From contig CANMOY010000004.1 of the NCBI GenBank assembly GCA_947499595.1, forward strand, positions 1 through 64,000: 64,000 nucleotides of DNA, read 5' to 3'. Shown here piece after piece: positions 44,735 through 55,284 of this stretch. Under the pieces are notes generated by a model that worked only from the letters and a program-made list of their open reading frames with translations, searched no databases and had not been told where the DNA came from. Position 1 is the stretch's first letter. Every line of letters starts with the position of its first letter. The stretch comes from an uncultured Mesonia sp. GTDB lineage: Bacteria > Bacteroidota > Bacteroidia > Flavobacteriales > Flavobacteriaceae. The position numbers and the translations under genes were made by a program.

Positions 44735-45304
44735 TTAATGTGTATTAAAGGTTTGATTGCGCGCTAAAAATTCTTTTATTTTTTGAACGGCATGGTGATA
44801 ATTTGACTTTAGAGCCCCTTCACTTACCTCTAATATTTCTGCGATTTCTTTGTATTTTAAACCTTCGAAGTAATGCATAATAAATACTTGTTGTTGCTTT
44901 TCAGGTAAATTGTTAACCGCTTTTTGCAATTCCAATTGAATTTCATCACCATCGAAGTAAATATCAGCTTTTAAGTTCTCTATAAGCTCTTCTTGTAGTT
45001 CTTGACTGGAGATATTTAGGCGTTTTGCTTTTTTGTTTAAAAAAGTAATGGCCTCATTAGTGGCAATACGATACATCCAACTATAAAGTTTGCTATCACC
45101 TTTAAAATTATGAATGTATCGATATACTTTTACAAAAGTATTCTGCAAGACATCGTGCGCATCATCATGATTCTTAACCATATGCCGGACGTGCCAGTAA
45201 AGCGGTTCTTTATAAAGGTCTACCAACTGTTTAAAAGCTTGCTCAGCCTCTGCACGAGAAGCTTTGAGTGCTTTAACAATATGGCTTTCCTCTGGTGTTA
45301 GCAT
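44735..45304 (-). CDS. ECF RNA polymerase sigma factor
   Basis: A 189-residue group 4 sigma factor. Region 2 has DVLQNTFVKVYRYIHNF and SWMYRIATNEAITFL; region 4 has MHYFEGLKYKEIAEILEVSE followed by GALKSNYHHAVQKIKEFL. It heads the three-gene module sigma, anti-sigma, periplasmic sensor, and starts three bases after the ABC exporter stop. Its regulon is unknown but likely includes envelope genes. Confidence 0.94.
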   Translation of the reverse strand: MLTPEESHIVKALKASRAEAEQAFKQLVDLYKEPLYWHVRHMVKNHDDAHDVLQNTFVKVYRYIHNFKGDSKLYSWMYRIATNEAITFLNKKAKRLNISSQELQEELIENLKADIYFDGDEIQLELQKAVNNLPEKQQQVFIMHYFEGLKYKEIAEILEVSEGALKSNYHHAVQKIKEFLARNQTFNTH

Positions 45305-45307
45305 GGC

Positions 45308-47134
45308 TTATTCAAAAGATTGCATTTCGACTAAATTTTTATAAACTCCTTGAGCAGCTAATAAATCTTGGTGTTTACCTTGCTCTACAATCTCGCCTTG
45401 TTTCATAACCACAATTAAATCGGCATTTTGAATGGTAGAAAGACGGTGTGCAATTACAATTGAGGTGCGATTTAGCATCATATTTTCTAGGGCTTTTTGT
45501 ACCAACTGTTCGCTCTCGGTGTCTAGGGCAGATGTGGCTTCGTCTAAAATCATTATTGGCGGATTTTTAAGTACTGCCCTAGCAATAGAAAGTCGTTGTT
45601 TTTGGCCTCCGCTTAGTTTACCTCCAGCGTCACCAATATTGGTATGAATGCCTTCTGGTAGATCAGAAACAAATTCCCAAGCATTGGCAATTTTTAAAGC
45701 GGCAATTACTTCCTCTTCACTGGCATCAGGTTTGCCTAATGTAATATTGTTGTAAATACTATCATTAAATAAAATGGAGTCTTGGGTTACCATTCCCATT
45801 AATCCGCGTAAGCTCTTCTTTTGAATATTTTTAATATTCACTCCATCAACTAGAATTTCACCTTGATCAATATCATAAAAACGAGTGATTAAATTGGCTA
45901 TGGTGCTTTTGCCACTTCCAGATTGACCCACTAAGGCTACTGTTTTACCTTTCTGTACCTCGAGATTAAAATTTTTGAGTACTTGTTTTTTATCATAACC
46001 AAAAGATAGGTTGTTGATTTGAATACCTTGATCAAAACTGTCTTTTTTAAGACTATTGGGTTGATCTTTTAAAATTGTATCATTTTCAATAATTTCCAAA
46101 ACCCGATCTGCAGCAGCATTACCTCTTTTAACCGCATACGATGCTTTGCTAATGGCTTTGGCGGGAGTTAAAATATTGTATGCCAGCCCCATATAGGTTA
46201 TAAAGGTTGCCCCGTCTAAATTACCATCTATAATCACCATTTTTCCGCCATACCAAAGTAAAATGGCAATAACAATAATACCTAAAAACTCACTGGTTGG
46301 TGAGGCTAGATTTTGTCTGTGCATGAGACTATTTGAAAAATTGTATAGCCTGTTGGTGGTATTTTCAAATTTGCTACCAAATCGCTCCTCAGCATTAAAG
46401 GCTTTTATGATTTTTAGTCCAGAAAGGGTTTCTTCTAAATTAGATAAAACTTGCCCACGCTCACGTTGTACATCATCTGATTTTTTCTTTAATTGCTTTC
46501 CGATTAACGAAATAATATAGCCTGAAAGAGGAATAAAGATAAAAACAAATAGCGTAAGTTGTGGGCTAAGCGCTAACATACCGATAATTGTAAATAAAAT
46601 GGTTAACGGCTCTTTTACCACCAATTCAAGCATAGATAAAAAGCTACGTTGCACTTCTTCAACATCTGAGGTCATTCTTGCAATGGTATCTCCTTTTCTT
46701 TTTTCGCTATAAAAAGCTACGGGCATAGCTACAATTTTATGGTAAAGTTTGTTTTGTAAATCCCGTAAAACGCCGTTGCGCAAAAAGGCGATGAAATATA
46801 AACCGGCATAATTAAAAAGATTTTTAAGTAAAAACAGGCTAATAATGAGAATAACCAATACCGTTAACGTAGCCACCCCACCATTTTGTGCAGTGTAGGT
46901 GGTTATGAAGTAGTTGGAATAATTCTCGAAATAATCTGAAATATGCATTAAACCTTTATACTCTGGCTCATTGGTTACCCGCTCTGCATTAGAGAACATC
47001 ACTTTTAACATAGGGATAAGTGATATCATAGAAAGAGTGCTAAACAGCGCATAAAAAATATTGCTTATAACATTTAAAAAAGCATATTTTTTATAGGGGA
47101 GCACAAAGGGAAAAATCTTTTTAATATAATTCAT
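45308..47134 (-). CDS. ABC exporter, MsbA-like fused permease/ATPase
   Basis: A 608-residue half-transporter. Six membrane helices span about 15-320, and the ATPase follows with Walker A GQSGSGKST, signature LSGGQKQRLSIARA, Walker B IMILDEATSALD and a His-loop AHRLS. The closest well-known relatives are lipid or drug exporters such as MsbA and LmrA. It acts as a homodimer. It follows the phosphosugar mutase gene by eight bases, so an envelope-sugar or lipid connection is plausible but unproven. Confidence 0.9.
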   Translation of the reverse strand: MNYIKKIFPFVLPYKKYAFLNVISNIFYALFSTLSMISLIPMLKVMFSNAERVTNEPEYKGLMHISDYFENYSNYFITTYTAQNGGVATLTVLVILIISLFLLKNLFNYAGLYFIAFLRNGVLRDLQNKLYHKIVAMPVAFYSEKRKGDTIARMTSDVEEVQRSFLSMLELVVKEPLTILFTIIGMLALSPQLTLFVFIFIPLSGYIISLIGKQLKKKSDDVQRERGQVLSNLEETLSGLKIIKAFNAEERFGSKFENTTNRLYNFSNSLMHRQNLASPTSEFLGIIVIAILLWYGGKMVIIDGNLDGATFITYMGLAYNILTPAKAISKASYAVKRGNAAADRVLEIIENDTILKDQPNSLKKDSFDQGIQINNLSFGYDKKQVLKNFNLEVQKGKTVALVGQSGSGKSTIANLITRFYDIDQGEILVDGVNIKNIQKKSLRGLMGMVTQDSILFNDSIYNNITLGKPDASEEEVIAALKIANAWEFVSDLPEGIHTNIGDAGGKLSGGQKQRLSIARAVLKNPPIMILDEATSALDTESEQLVQKALENMMLNRTSIVIAHRLSTIQNADLIVVMKQGEIVEQGKHQDLLAAQGVYKNLVEMQSFE

Positions 47135-47142
47135 TACAATAC

Positions 47143-48864
47143 TTAATCGTTAAGTCTAAAATAGGTTAGGGCTTGGGCTATTTTCTGCGTCAAAATTTCT
47201 TTTTGCTGATTATATTTATCTGCATCGGCCAAAGGAGTTTGTACGCTAATGTAGAACTTTATTTTTGGTTCTGTTCCGCTAGGTCTAGCCGCAATTTTTG
47301 TTCCGTCTTCTAAATAGAAAATCAAAACGTTACTTTTAGGAATGTCTAAAATACTCTTTTTATTTTGACTTAGGTCTAGTGCTGATGAGGTAGAATAGTC
47401 TTCGAGGCGAATTACATTGACTCCGTTAATTTCTTTTGGAGGATTGGCGCGCAAATCCTCCATCATTTGTTTGATTTCTTGAGCACCTGTAATTCCTTTT
47501 TTAACAAGCGAAACCAAGTGTTCTTGATACAAACCGTGCGTTGTATAGATACTTATCAATTGCTCGTAAATACTTTTGTTTTCATGCTTGGCCAGAGCAG
47601 CCATTTCACACATTAATAATGTGGCGCTCACCGCGTCTTTATCTCGAACAAAGTCGCCTACCATATAGCCAAAACTCTCTTCGCCACCACCAATAAATTT
47701 CTGTTCAGGGAAATCTTTAATCATTTTGGCAATCCACTTGAATCCGGTTAAACCTACTTTACATTCCACTTGGTAATGTTCAGCTAGTTTCTGCATAAGC
47801 GGAGTAGAAACAATGGTAGAGGCAATAAATTCATTTCCAATTAACTCGTGTTGCTGAGTGTATTGTTTTAAAAGAAAATTGGTCATTAGCACCATGCTTT
47901 GGTTACCGTTTAACAAGATCATTTTTCCTGTCTTATCTCGAATTCCAACTCCTAGGCGGTCACTATCTGGATCTGTACCAATTACGATATCTGCATTAAC
48001 TTCCTCGGCCAATTCTAGTGCCATCTCTAGTGCCTCTGGTTCCTCTGGATTGGGAGATTTTACAGTAGGGAAATCGCCATTGGGAGTTGCTTGAGCCTCT
48101 ACAATATGTAAATTTTCATAGCCTGCGCGTTTTAAAACTTCTGGTATAAGGGTAATTGAAGTACCGTGTAAACTAGTGAAAACAATACTTAATTCTTTTT
48201 TAGCTTTAGTTGGGGTATTAAAAGTTACTTTTTCTAGCACCGTATTGATGTAGGCTTCATCAAGGTTTTTACCTATATTTTGAATCAATTCGGGCTTTGG
48301 TTCAAAAACAATCTGGTCGTAGGTAAGTTGATTAATTTCGGCGATAATTTCTTGATCCTGCGGGGGAACCAGTTGACCGCCATCTTGCCAATATACCTTA
48401 TAGCCATTGTATTCAGGCGGATTATGACTTGCAGTTAATACAATACCACAATGGCACTTTAAATGCTTTACGGTAAAAGAAAGTTCGGGTGTAGGTCTTA
48501 AATCTTCAAATAAATAAACCTCAATACCATTACCCGAAAAAACATCGGCAACTGTTTGTGCTAGACTTTGGCTGTTGTGCCGACAGTCATAGGCAATCGC
48601 AACTTTTAAGGCCTCATTAGGGAAGGTTTTTTTTAAATAGGCTGCTATTCCTTGGGTGTTTTTTCCCAGCGTATACCGATTTATCCGATTGGTACCTGGC
48701 CCCATAATACCGCGCATACCTCCTGTACCAAAGGCTAAATCTTTATAAAATGCGTCTTTAAGTTCTTCTGGGTTTTCATTTATTAAAGCTTGTACTTGTT
48801 GCTTTGTATTTTGATCAAATGGGCTATTTAGCCACACTTGTGCTTTTTGTTTAATTGCATCCAT
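47143..48864 (-). CDS. Phosphoglucomutase/phosphomannomutase
   Basis: A 573-residue alpha-D-phosphohexomutase. The active serine is Ser146 in TASHNPPEYNGYK. The metal loop reads GTDPDSDRLG, the sugar-binding loop GGEESFGYM and the phosphate-binding loop ARPSGTEPKIKFY. It interconverts hexose 1- and 6-phosphates (glucose or mannose), feeding nucleotide-sugar synthesis. It lies between a GT2 gene and an ABC exporter gene, fitting an envelope-glycan context. Confidence 0.93.
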   Translation of the reverse strand: MDAIKQKAQVWLNSPFDQNTKQQVQALINENPEELKDAFYKDLAFGTGGMRGIMGPGTNRINRYTLGKNTQGIAAYLKKTFPNEALKVAIAYDCRHNSQSLAQTVADVFSGNGIEVYLFEDLRPTPELSFTVKHLKCHCGIVLTASHNPPEYNGYKVYWQDGGQLVPPQDQEIIAEINQLTYDQIVFEPKPELIQNIGKNLDEAYINTVLEKVTFNTPTKAKKELSIVFTSLHGTSITLIPEVLKRAGYENLHIVEAQATPNGDFPTVKSPNPEEPEALEMALELAEEVNADIVIGTDPDSDRLGVGIRDKTGKMILLNGNQSMVLMTNFLLKQYTQQHELIGNEFIASTIVSTPLMQKLAEHYQVECKVGLTGFKWIAKMIKDFPEQKFIGGGEESFGYMVGDFVRDKDAVSATLLMCEMAALAKHENKSIYEQLISIYTTHGLYQEHLVSLVKKGITGAQEIKQMMEDLRANPPKEINGVNVIRLEDYSTSSALDLSQNKKSILDIPKSNVLIFYLEDGTKIAARPSGTEPKIKFYISVQTPLADADKYNQQKEILTQKIAQALTYFRLND

Positions 48865-48920
48865 TCAACTTGTTGTTAAGTGTGTTTACAAAAGTAAATA
48901 TTATTAAATAGGCTAGGGCC

Positions 48921-49874
48921 TTAATTTACAGTTTTACTGATTTTATAGCGTTTTTGATTTTTTTGCGTGCGTAAAATGAGTTCGCCTAAAAATCCGGCAA
49001 GGAAAAACAAACTACCTATTATCATAACGCTTAAAGCAATATAAAACCAAGGGTTTTGGGTAACCAAAATGTCTGGAATATTATGCCATAGTTTATAAAT
49101 TTTAGCGGCTCCAATAATGAAGGCCGTTATAAATCCGATAAGGAACATAAGCACACCCATTGAGCCAAATAAATGCATAGGACGTTTACCAAATTTTGAA
49201 AAAAACCAAATGGTTATAAGGTCTAAAAAACCAAAAATAAAACGTTCTGCGCCAAATTTGGTAGAGCCGTACTTTCTCGCCTGGTGTTTAACTACCTTTT
49301 CACCAATATGAGAGAAACCTTGGTTTTTGGCCAGTAGCGGAATGTAGCGATGCATTTCGCCGTAAACCTCAATATTTTTAACCACTTCGCTTTTATAAGC
49401 TTTAAGTCCGCAATTAAAATCGTGTAAGCTTAAACCGCTAATTTTTCTGGCTGCGGCATTGAATAATTTAGAGGGAATGTTTTTGGTAAGCACATTGTCA
49501 TATCGCCTTTTTTTCCATCCCGATACCAAATCATAACCTTCTTGGTTAATTAAAGAATACAGTTCTGGAATTTCCTCGGGGCTATCTTGCAAGTCTGCAT
49601 CCATAGTAATTACTACTTCTCCTTTAGTCTTTAAAAATCCGGCATGCAATGCTTGAGATTTCCCGTAATTTTTTTGAAAATGTATAACCCGTACTCGAGA
49701 ATCTTGACTTCCTAAAGCATCTAATATTTTACCTGATTGATCTTGACTGCCATCGTTGATAAAGATAACCTCAAAGCTAAATTGGTTAGCTTCGAGCACC
49801 TTAACCAGCCATTGATAAAGCTCGGGTATTGATTTTTCTTCGTTTAATAAAGGAATAACAATAGAAAGCTGCAT
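48921..49874 (-). CDS. GT2 glycosyltransferase, DPM/GtrB-like
   Basis: A 317-residue glycosyltransferase. The N-terminal GT-A domain carries IPLLNEEKSIPELY, FINDGSQD and DADLQDSPEE (metal motif). Two membrane helices follow at about 235-260 and 275-300. This matches polyprenyl-phosphate mannosyl/glucosyl transferases (DPM1, GtrB, ArnC), which load a sugar on a lipid carrier at the cytoplasmic face. The sugar is not known. It is in a run with DUF4199 (18 bases upstream) and the phosphosugar mutase. Confidence 0.9.
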   Translation of the reverse strand: MQLSIVIPLLNEEKSIPELYQWLVKVLEANQFSFEVIFINDGSQDQSGKILDALGSQDSRVRVIHFQKNYGKSQALHAGFLKTKGEVVITMDADLQDSPEEIPELYSLINQEGYDLVSGWKKRRYDNVLTKNIPSKLFNAAARKISGLSLHDFNCGLKAYKSEVVKNIEVYGEMHRYIPLLAKNQGFSHIGEKVVKHQARKYGSTKFGAERFIFGFLDLITIWFFSKFGKRPMHLFGSMGVLMFLIGFITAFIIGAAKIYKLWHNIPDILVTQNPWFYIALSVMIIGSLFFLAGFLGELILRTQKNQKRYKISKTVN

Positions 49875-49892
49875 AAATTATAAGTTGTCGGG

Positions 49893-50414
49893 TTATTTTT
49901 GTCTAAAAACAAGAGCAACAATTAATCCGATGATCGAGTAAAATACAATATTGGTAGCCAAGCCGATGGCTTGATTTTTTAAAGAGAATTGATTTTCTTG
50001 CTCCATACCGGCTATTGTCAAATCAATTTGTTCTTGAGTTGAACCAAATTTTGCCATGGTATCGGCCACTTGTTCTTTGCTAAATTCTACGATATAAGCC
50101 CCTGCCTCGGGATCAATAAGGTTAAAAATACTAAACTGTGTAAGGCTTTGTGCTACCAAGCCGATGATTACGCAAATAAAGTAGGCAGTAAAAGCTTTTC
50201 TGAATGAAAATATTTCGGTCGCAGCCGATTTACAAGCCTTTGTGGAGGCTACTCCAAATCCCACAAGGACAAAAAAGAGAATTAGACTTAAATACCATTT
50301 GGTAAACATTTCAACCGAAAGGGCATAAGCTAAACTAAAGATGAGTACTACGGCTAAAGCTAAATAAAGCCCATAATTGCTGGCAACTGATTTAAGATTA
50401 GTAGAATTTTGCAT
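49893..50414 (-). CDS. DUF4199 membrane protein
   Basis: A 173-residue protein with four membrane helices: two near the N-terminus, one at about 85-107, and one near the C-terminus. It is a typical Bacteroidota DUF4199 protein, of unknown function, that almost always lies next to a DPM-type GT2. I start it at MQNSTNLK (50414), because the longer frame has no conserved lead. It could support the GT2 reaction or move its lipid product. Confidence 0.78.
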   Translation of the reverse strand: MQNSTNLKSVASNYGLYLALAVVLIFSLAYALSVEMFTKWYLSLILFFVLVGFGVASTKACKSAATEIFSFRKAFTAYFICVIIGLVAQSLTQFSIFNLIDPEAGAYIVEFSKEQVADTMAKFGSTQEQIDLTIAGMEQENQFSLKNQAIGLATNIVFYSIIGLIVALVFRQK

Positions 50415-50516
50415 AGGAAAAAAAGGATTGATTTCTTTATAGGTGTACAAATATAGGAAAAGGTTACAGGGTTAGAATAAAAAGTTTATATTTGTAAAAT
50501 AATTATTGGAAAAATA

Positions 50517-50546
50517 TTGTTTTATTCTGATAATTGTTTAAATTTG
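50517..50546 (+). promoter_or_regulatory. Promoter of the L31 type B gene
   Basis: TTG (50517-50519) and TAAATTTG (50539-50546) are separated by exactly 19 bases, a full match to the Bacteroidota -33/-7 consensus. A second TATATTTG at 50487-50494 may be an additional start. The ATG is at 50584. Confidence 0.65.
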
Positions 50547-50583
50547 CACCTCGAAAAAATCATAAGATTTAAAGTTTAAGAAG

Positions 50584-50838
50584 ATGAAACAAGGAATACA
50601 TCCCGAAAATTATAGACTTGTAGCTTTTAAAGATATGTCTAACGAAGAAGTCTTTATTACTAAGTCGACGGTAAAAACCAGAGAAACTATTGAAGTAGAC
50701 GGTACAGAGTATCCGCTAGTGAAATTAGAGATTTCTAGAACTTCTCATCCATTTTATACTGGTAAGAAGAAATTAATTGATACCGCTGGACGTATAGATA
50801 AGTTCAAAAACAAATACGCGAAGTTTAAGAAAAACTAA
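50584..50838 (+). CDS. rpmE2: 50S ribosomal protein L31 type B
   Basis: An 84-residue L31 of type B. The start [11 protein letters not shown] and the tail [10 protein letters not shown] match the family. The zinc-binding CxxC pairs of type A L31 are missing, so this form does not need zinc. It begins with a strong promoter and ends with a terminator, so it is a single-gene unit. Confidence 0.93.
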   Translation: MKQGIHPENYRLVAFKDMSNEEVFITKSTVKTRETIEVDGTEYPLVKLEISRTSHPFYTGKKKLIDTAGRIDKFKNKYAKFKKN

Positions 50839-50862
50839 ACTTTGTTTGACACATATTTAAAG

Positions 50863-50894
50863 AGCCATATTCTACTAGAATTTGGCTTTTTTTT
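50863..50894 (+). terminator. L31 terminator
   Basis: AGCCATATTCT (50863-50873) pairs with AGAATTTGGCT (50877-50887) with one mismatch; eight T follow. Confidence 0.8.
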
Positions 50895-50960
50895 ATGCCT
50901 AAGAATAAGCAATTAAATTTTTTTAAGGGTAGGGAGATGCTTCATATTTAAAAATAAAAA

Positions 50961-50990
50961 AAAGCCATTAGTTTTTACACTAATGGCTTT
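50961..50990 (-). terminator. Terminator of monomeric icd
   Basis: AAAGCCATTAGT (50961-50972) pairs with ACTAATGGCTTT (50979-50990) over 12 bp, with an A-run on the plus side that is a T-run for the minus-strand gene. The same arm occurs at 39481. Confidence 0.85.
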
Positions 50991-51009
50991 CTTTTAAAGG
51001 AATATAAGC

Positions 51010-53238
<2,229 letters not shown>

Positions 53239-53298
53239 TTATTTTTAATTATTAAATGCATTTGCGCTACTCTTTTAAAGTCAGCACTAAAATCGGAG

Positions 53299-53306
53299 CA
53301 AATATA
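53299..53306 (-). promoter_or_regulatory. -7 promoter box for monomeric icd
   Basis: The minus strand reads TATATTTG (TAnnTTTG) 66 bases above the ATG. No clear -33 TTG at 19-21 bases. Confidence 0.4.
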
Positions 53307-53354
53307 GTTAATTATACGCCTAATTTAAAGGATAAAAGTTTAGAAAAATTACAA

Positions 53355-53394
53355 AAAACAAAGCCTTTTTTCGCAAGAAAAAAGGCTTTGTTTT
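53355..53394 (-). terminator. rplS terminator
   Basis: An 18-bp stem of AAAACAAAGCCTTTTTTC (53355-53372) and its exact complement (53377-53394) with GCAA loop lies 16 bases past the rplS stop. Confidence 0.85.
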
Positions 53395-53410
53395 GTAATG
53401 TAAAAAAGGC

Positions 53411-53770
53411 TTATTTAGCTTTGTGCATACGCTCTTTAATACGTGCTTTTTTACCAGTAAGTTCTCTAAAGTAGAAAATTCTAGCTCTACGTACCTTACC
53501 TCTTTTGTTTACTTCAATTTTTTGAAGTGCAGGAAGGTTGATAGGGAAAATTCTTTCAACACCTACTGTACCACTCATTTTTCTAATGGTAAAAGTTTGT
53601 GAAGCTCCAGTTCCTTTTTTCTGAATTACCACACCTCTAAAGAACTGTGTACGGGTTTTCTGTCCCTCTTTGATTTCGTAGTAAACCGTGATTGTATCTC
53701 CCGCTTTAAATTCTGGGAAGTCTTTCTTGGTTACAAATTCGTCTTGAACAAATTTAATTAAAGATTCCAT
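53411..53770 (-). CDS. rplS: 50S ribosomal protein L19
   Basis: A 119-residue L19 with FPEFKAGDTITVYYEIKEG, RTQFFRGVVIQKKGTG, RKMSGTVGVERIFP and KVRRARIFYFREL. It helps hold the 30S-50S interface. I start at MESLIKFVQDEF (53770), not at the upstream ATG (53803), which lacks conservation. trmD lies directly upstream, a common ribosomal-operon order, but rplS also has its own promoter. Confidence 0.96.
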   Translation of the reverse strand: MESLIKFVQDEFVTKKDFPEFKAGDTITVYYEIKEGQKTRTQFFRGVVIQKKGTGASQTFTIRKMSGTVGVERIFPINLPALQKIEVNKRGKVRRARIFYFRELTGKKARIKERMHKAK

Positions 53771-53840
53771 GTTTTTATGGTTTAAAATTTTTCTAATCAA
53801 CATACACGTATTTCGCCAGAGGTTGTTTTAGAATTGCGTG

Positions 53841-53871
53841 CAAAAATAATTTTATTTTTTTAAATAACCAA
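53841..53871 (-). promoter_or_regulatory. rplS promoter
   Basis: On the minus strand TTG (plus 53869-53871) and TATTTTTG (plus 53841-53848) are 20 bases apart, close to the Bacteroidota consensus. It lies upstream of rplS, with the -33 region reaching the trmD stop. Confidence 0.5.
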
Positions 53872-53874
53872 TTT

Positions 53875-54555
53875 TTATTGGTCTTTTAATAGGTCGGGTC
53901 TGCGTTCTTGGGTGCGTTCGTAGGCTTTTTTTTCTCTCCAGGCTTCTATTTTAGGAAAATTACCAGTTGTCAATATTTCGGGTACTTTCCAGCCTTTGTA
54001 TTCAGCAGGGCGCGTATAGATGGGTGGAGCCAATAAGTTGTCTTGAAAAGAATCGGTTAGGGCAGAGGTCTCGTTTCCTAATACTCCAGGTATCAAGCGT
54101 ATCACAGCGTCGCATAATACCGCTGCTCCTAATTCGCCACCAGAGAGAACATAATCACCAATAGAGATCTCGCGTGTGATGAAATGTTCACGAACGCGCT
54201 CGTCTACGCCTTTATAGTGCCCACATAAAATGATTATATTTTTTTTTAGCGAAAGCTGATTGGCTGTGCCTTGATTTAATGTTTTGCCATCGGGTGTCAT
54301 ATAAATCACTTCATCATAGTCGCGTTGTGATTTTAAATGACTAATGCATTTATCAATGGGTTCTATCATCATCACCATTCCTGCGCCGCCACCATATTGG
54401 TAATCATCTATCTGTTTGTAATTGTCACTAACGTAATCGCGCAGATTATGTAAATGGACAGCAACTAAACCTTTTTCTATGGCTCGTTTTAAAATGGAAG
54501 CCTCAAAGGGACTCTTGAGTAAATCCGGTACAACCGTGATGATGTCTATGCGCAT
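53875..54555 (-). CDS. trmD: tRNA (guanine37-N1)-methyltransferase
   Basis: A 226-residue SPOUT methyltransferase that makes m1G37 in tRNAs and so keeps the reading frame. The knot region is intact: [29 protein letters not shown] and [20 protein letters not shown]. It follows a signal-peptide membrane protein gene by nine bases and precedes rplS. Confidence 0.96.
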   Translation of the reverse strand: MRIDIITVVPDLLKSPFEASILKRAIEKGLVAVHLHNLRDYVSDNYKQIDDYQYGGGAGMVMMIEPIDKCISHLKSQRDYDEVIYMTPDGKTLNQGTANQLSLKKNIIILCGHYKGVDERVREHFITREISIGDYVLSGGELGAAVLCDAVIRLIPGVLGNETSALTDSFQDNLLAPPIYTRPAEYKGWKVPEILTTGNFPKIEAWREKKAYERTQERRPDLLKDQ

Positions 54556-54564
54556 GGCCGTTTC

Positions 54565-55155
54565 TTATGCTTTATTTCTGTTGATTTCATCTTGCAGTTG
54601 TCTGCCTAGACGCTGCTGTTTTTCTAGAGCTCTTTTTTTATAATCATCAAACTCAGCCTCGCATTCTTGTAGATTTTCCTTGGCTTCTCTCGTCGCTGCG
54701 TTACTGCTCTTGAATTTATAGATAAAAAACAATAAGATAATTAGTAGTACGAATACAACCCCCCACATAATGCTTTGATAAGTTGATTTATCGGTTGATA
54801 TGCCTAAAAATTGTATGTTATTTTTCTCACTATTTACCAAGTCTAAATCTTCTTGGGTAGAAGATAAAGAATGATTTAGCTTCTCAATTCTATTTTGCTT
54901 AGCACTTAAACTGTCTTCAAGTTGTTGTATGTTTTTATTCAACCCATCGATCTTTACTTTTGTTTTCTTTTGAAGCTGAAGTAGTAAAGCGTGTTTAACA
55001 ACTTTATATTCTTGGTAGTTATTGGCGTTTTCAATAAGTTCGCTGAACTGTTCATTAATAGTGGGTTCTTTTTGAACACTATCTTGAGCTCGTATTCCGC
55101 TTAAAGCGAAAAAACATAGCAAAAAGGTTACCGAGAGTTTAAGAATATTATTCAT
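54565..55155 (-). CDS. Coiled-coil protein with signal peptide and one membrane helix
   Basis: A 196-residue protein: signal peptide (MNNILKLSVTFLLCFFALSG), a long heptad helix (about 60-115) of alternating leucines and charged residues (LNKNIQQLEDSLSAKQNR), one membrane helix (about 129-148) and a charged cytoplasmic tail. In flavobacterial genomes it is often misnamed a tRNA (guanine-N1)-methyltransferase, because it lies beside trmD; no SPOUT motif is present. I start at 55155, where a signal peptide begins. Function unknown. Confidence 0.72.
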   Translation of the reverse strand: MNNILKLSVTFLLCFFALSGIRAQDSVQKEPTINEQFSELIENANNYQEYKVVKHALLLQLQKKTKVKIDGLNKNIQQLEDSLSAKQNRIEKLNHSLSSTQEDLDLVNSEKNNIQFLGISTDKSTYQSIMWGVVFVLLIILLFFIYKFKSSNAATREAKENLQECEAEFDDYKKRALEKQQRLGRQLQDEINRNKA

Positions 55156-55234
55156 AAAAATTTTTCTTGCCAAAACGATTTATAATCGGCATTATTGTAA
55201 TTAAAGTGGTATTTGTATTTATTTTAAACAAAAA

Positions 55235-55266
55235 AAGCAAACCAGTACTGAAGTACGGGTTTGCTT
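55235..55266 (-). terminator. Terminator after gap
   Basis: AAGCAAACC-A-GTACT pairs with AGTAC-G-GGTTTGCTT: two stem blocks with one A/G mismatch and a two-base loop. On the minus strand a T-run follows. It lies 18 bases past the gap stop. Confidence 0.8.
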
Positions 55267-55284
55267 AATTTTAGTCTGCTGCCA

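Noticed and set aside
54565..55155. Second tRNA methyltransferase beside trmD
   Set aside because: No SPOUT motif; signal peptide and membrane helix contradict it.
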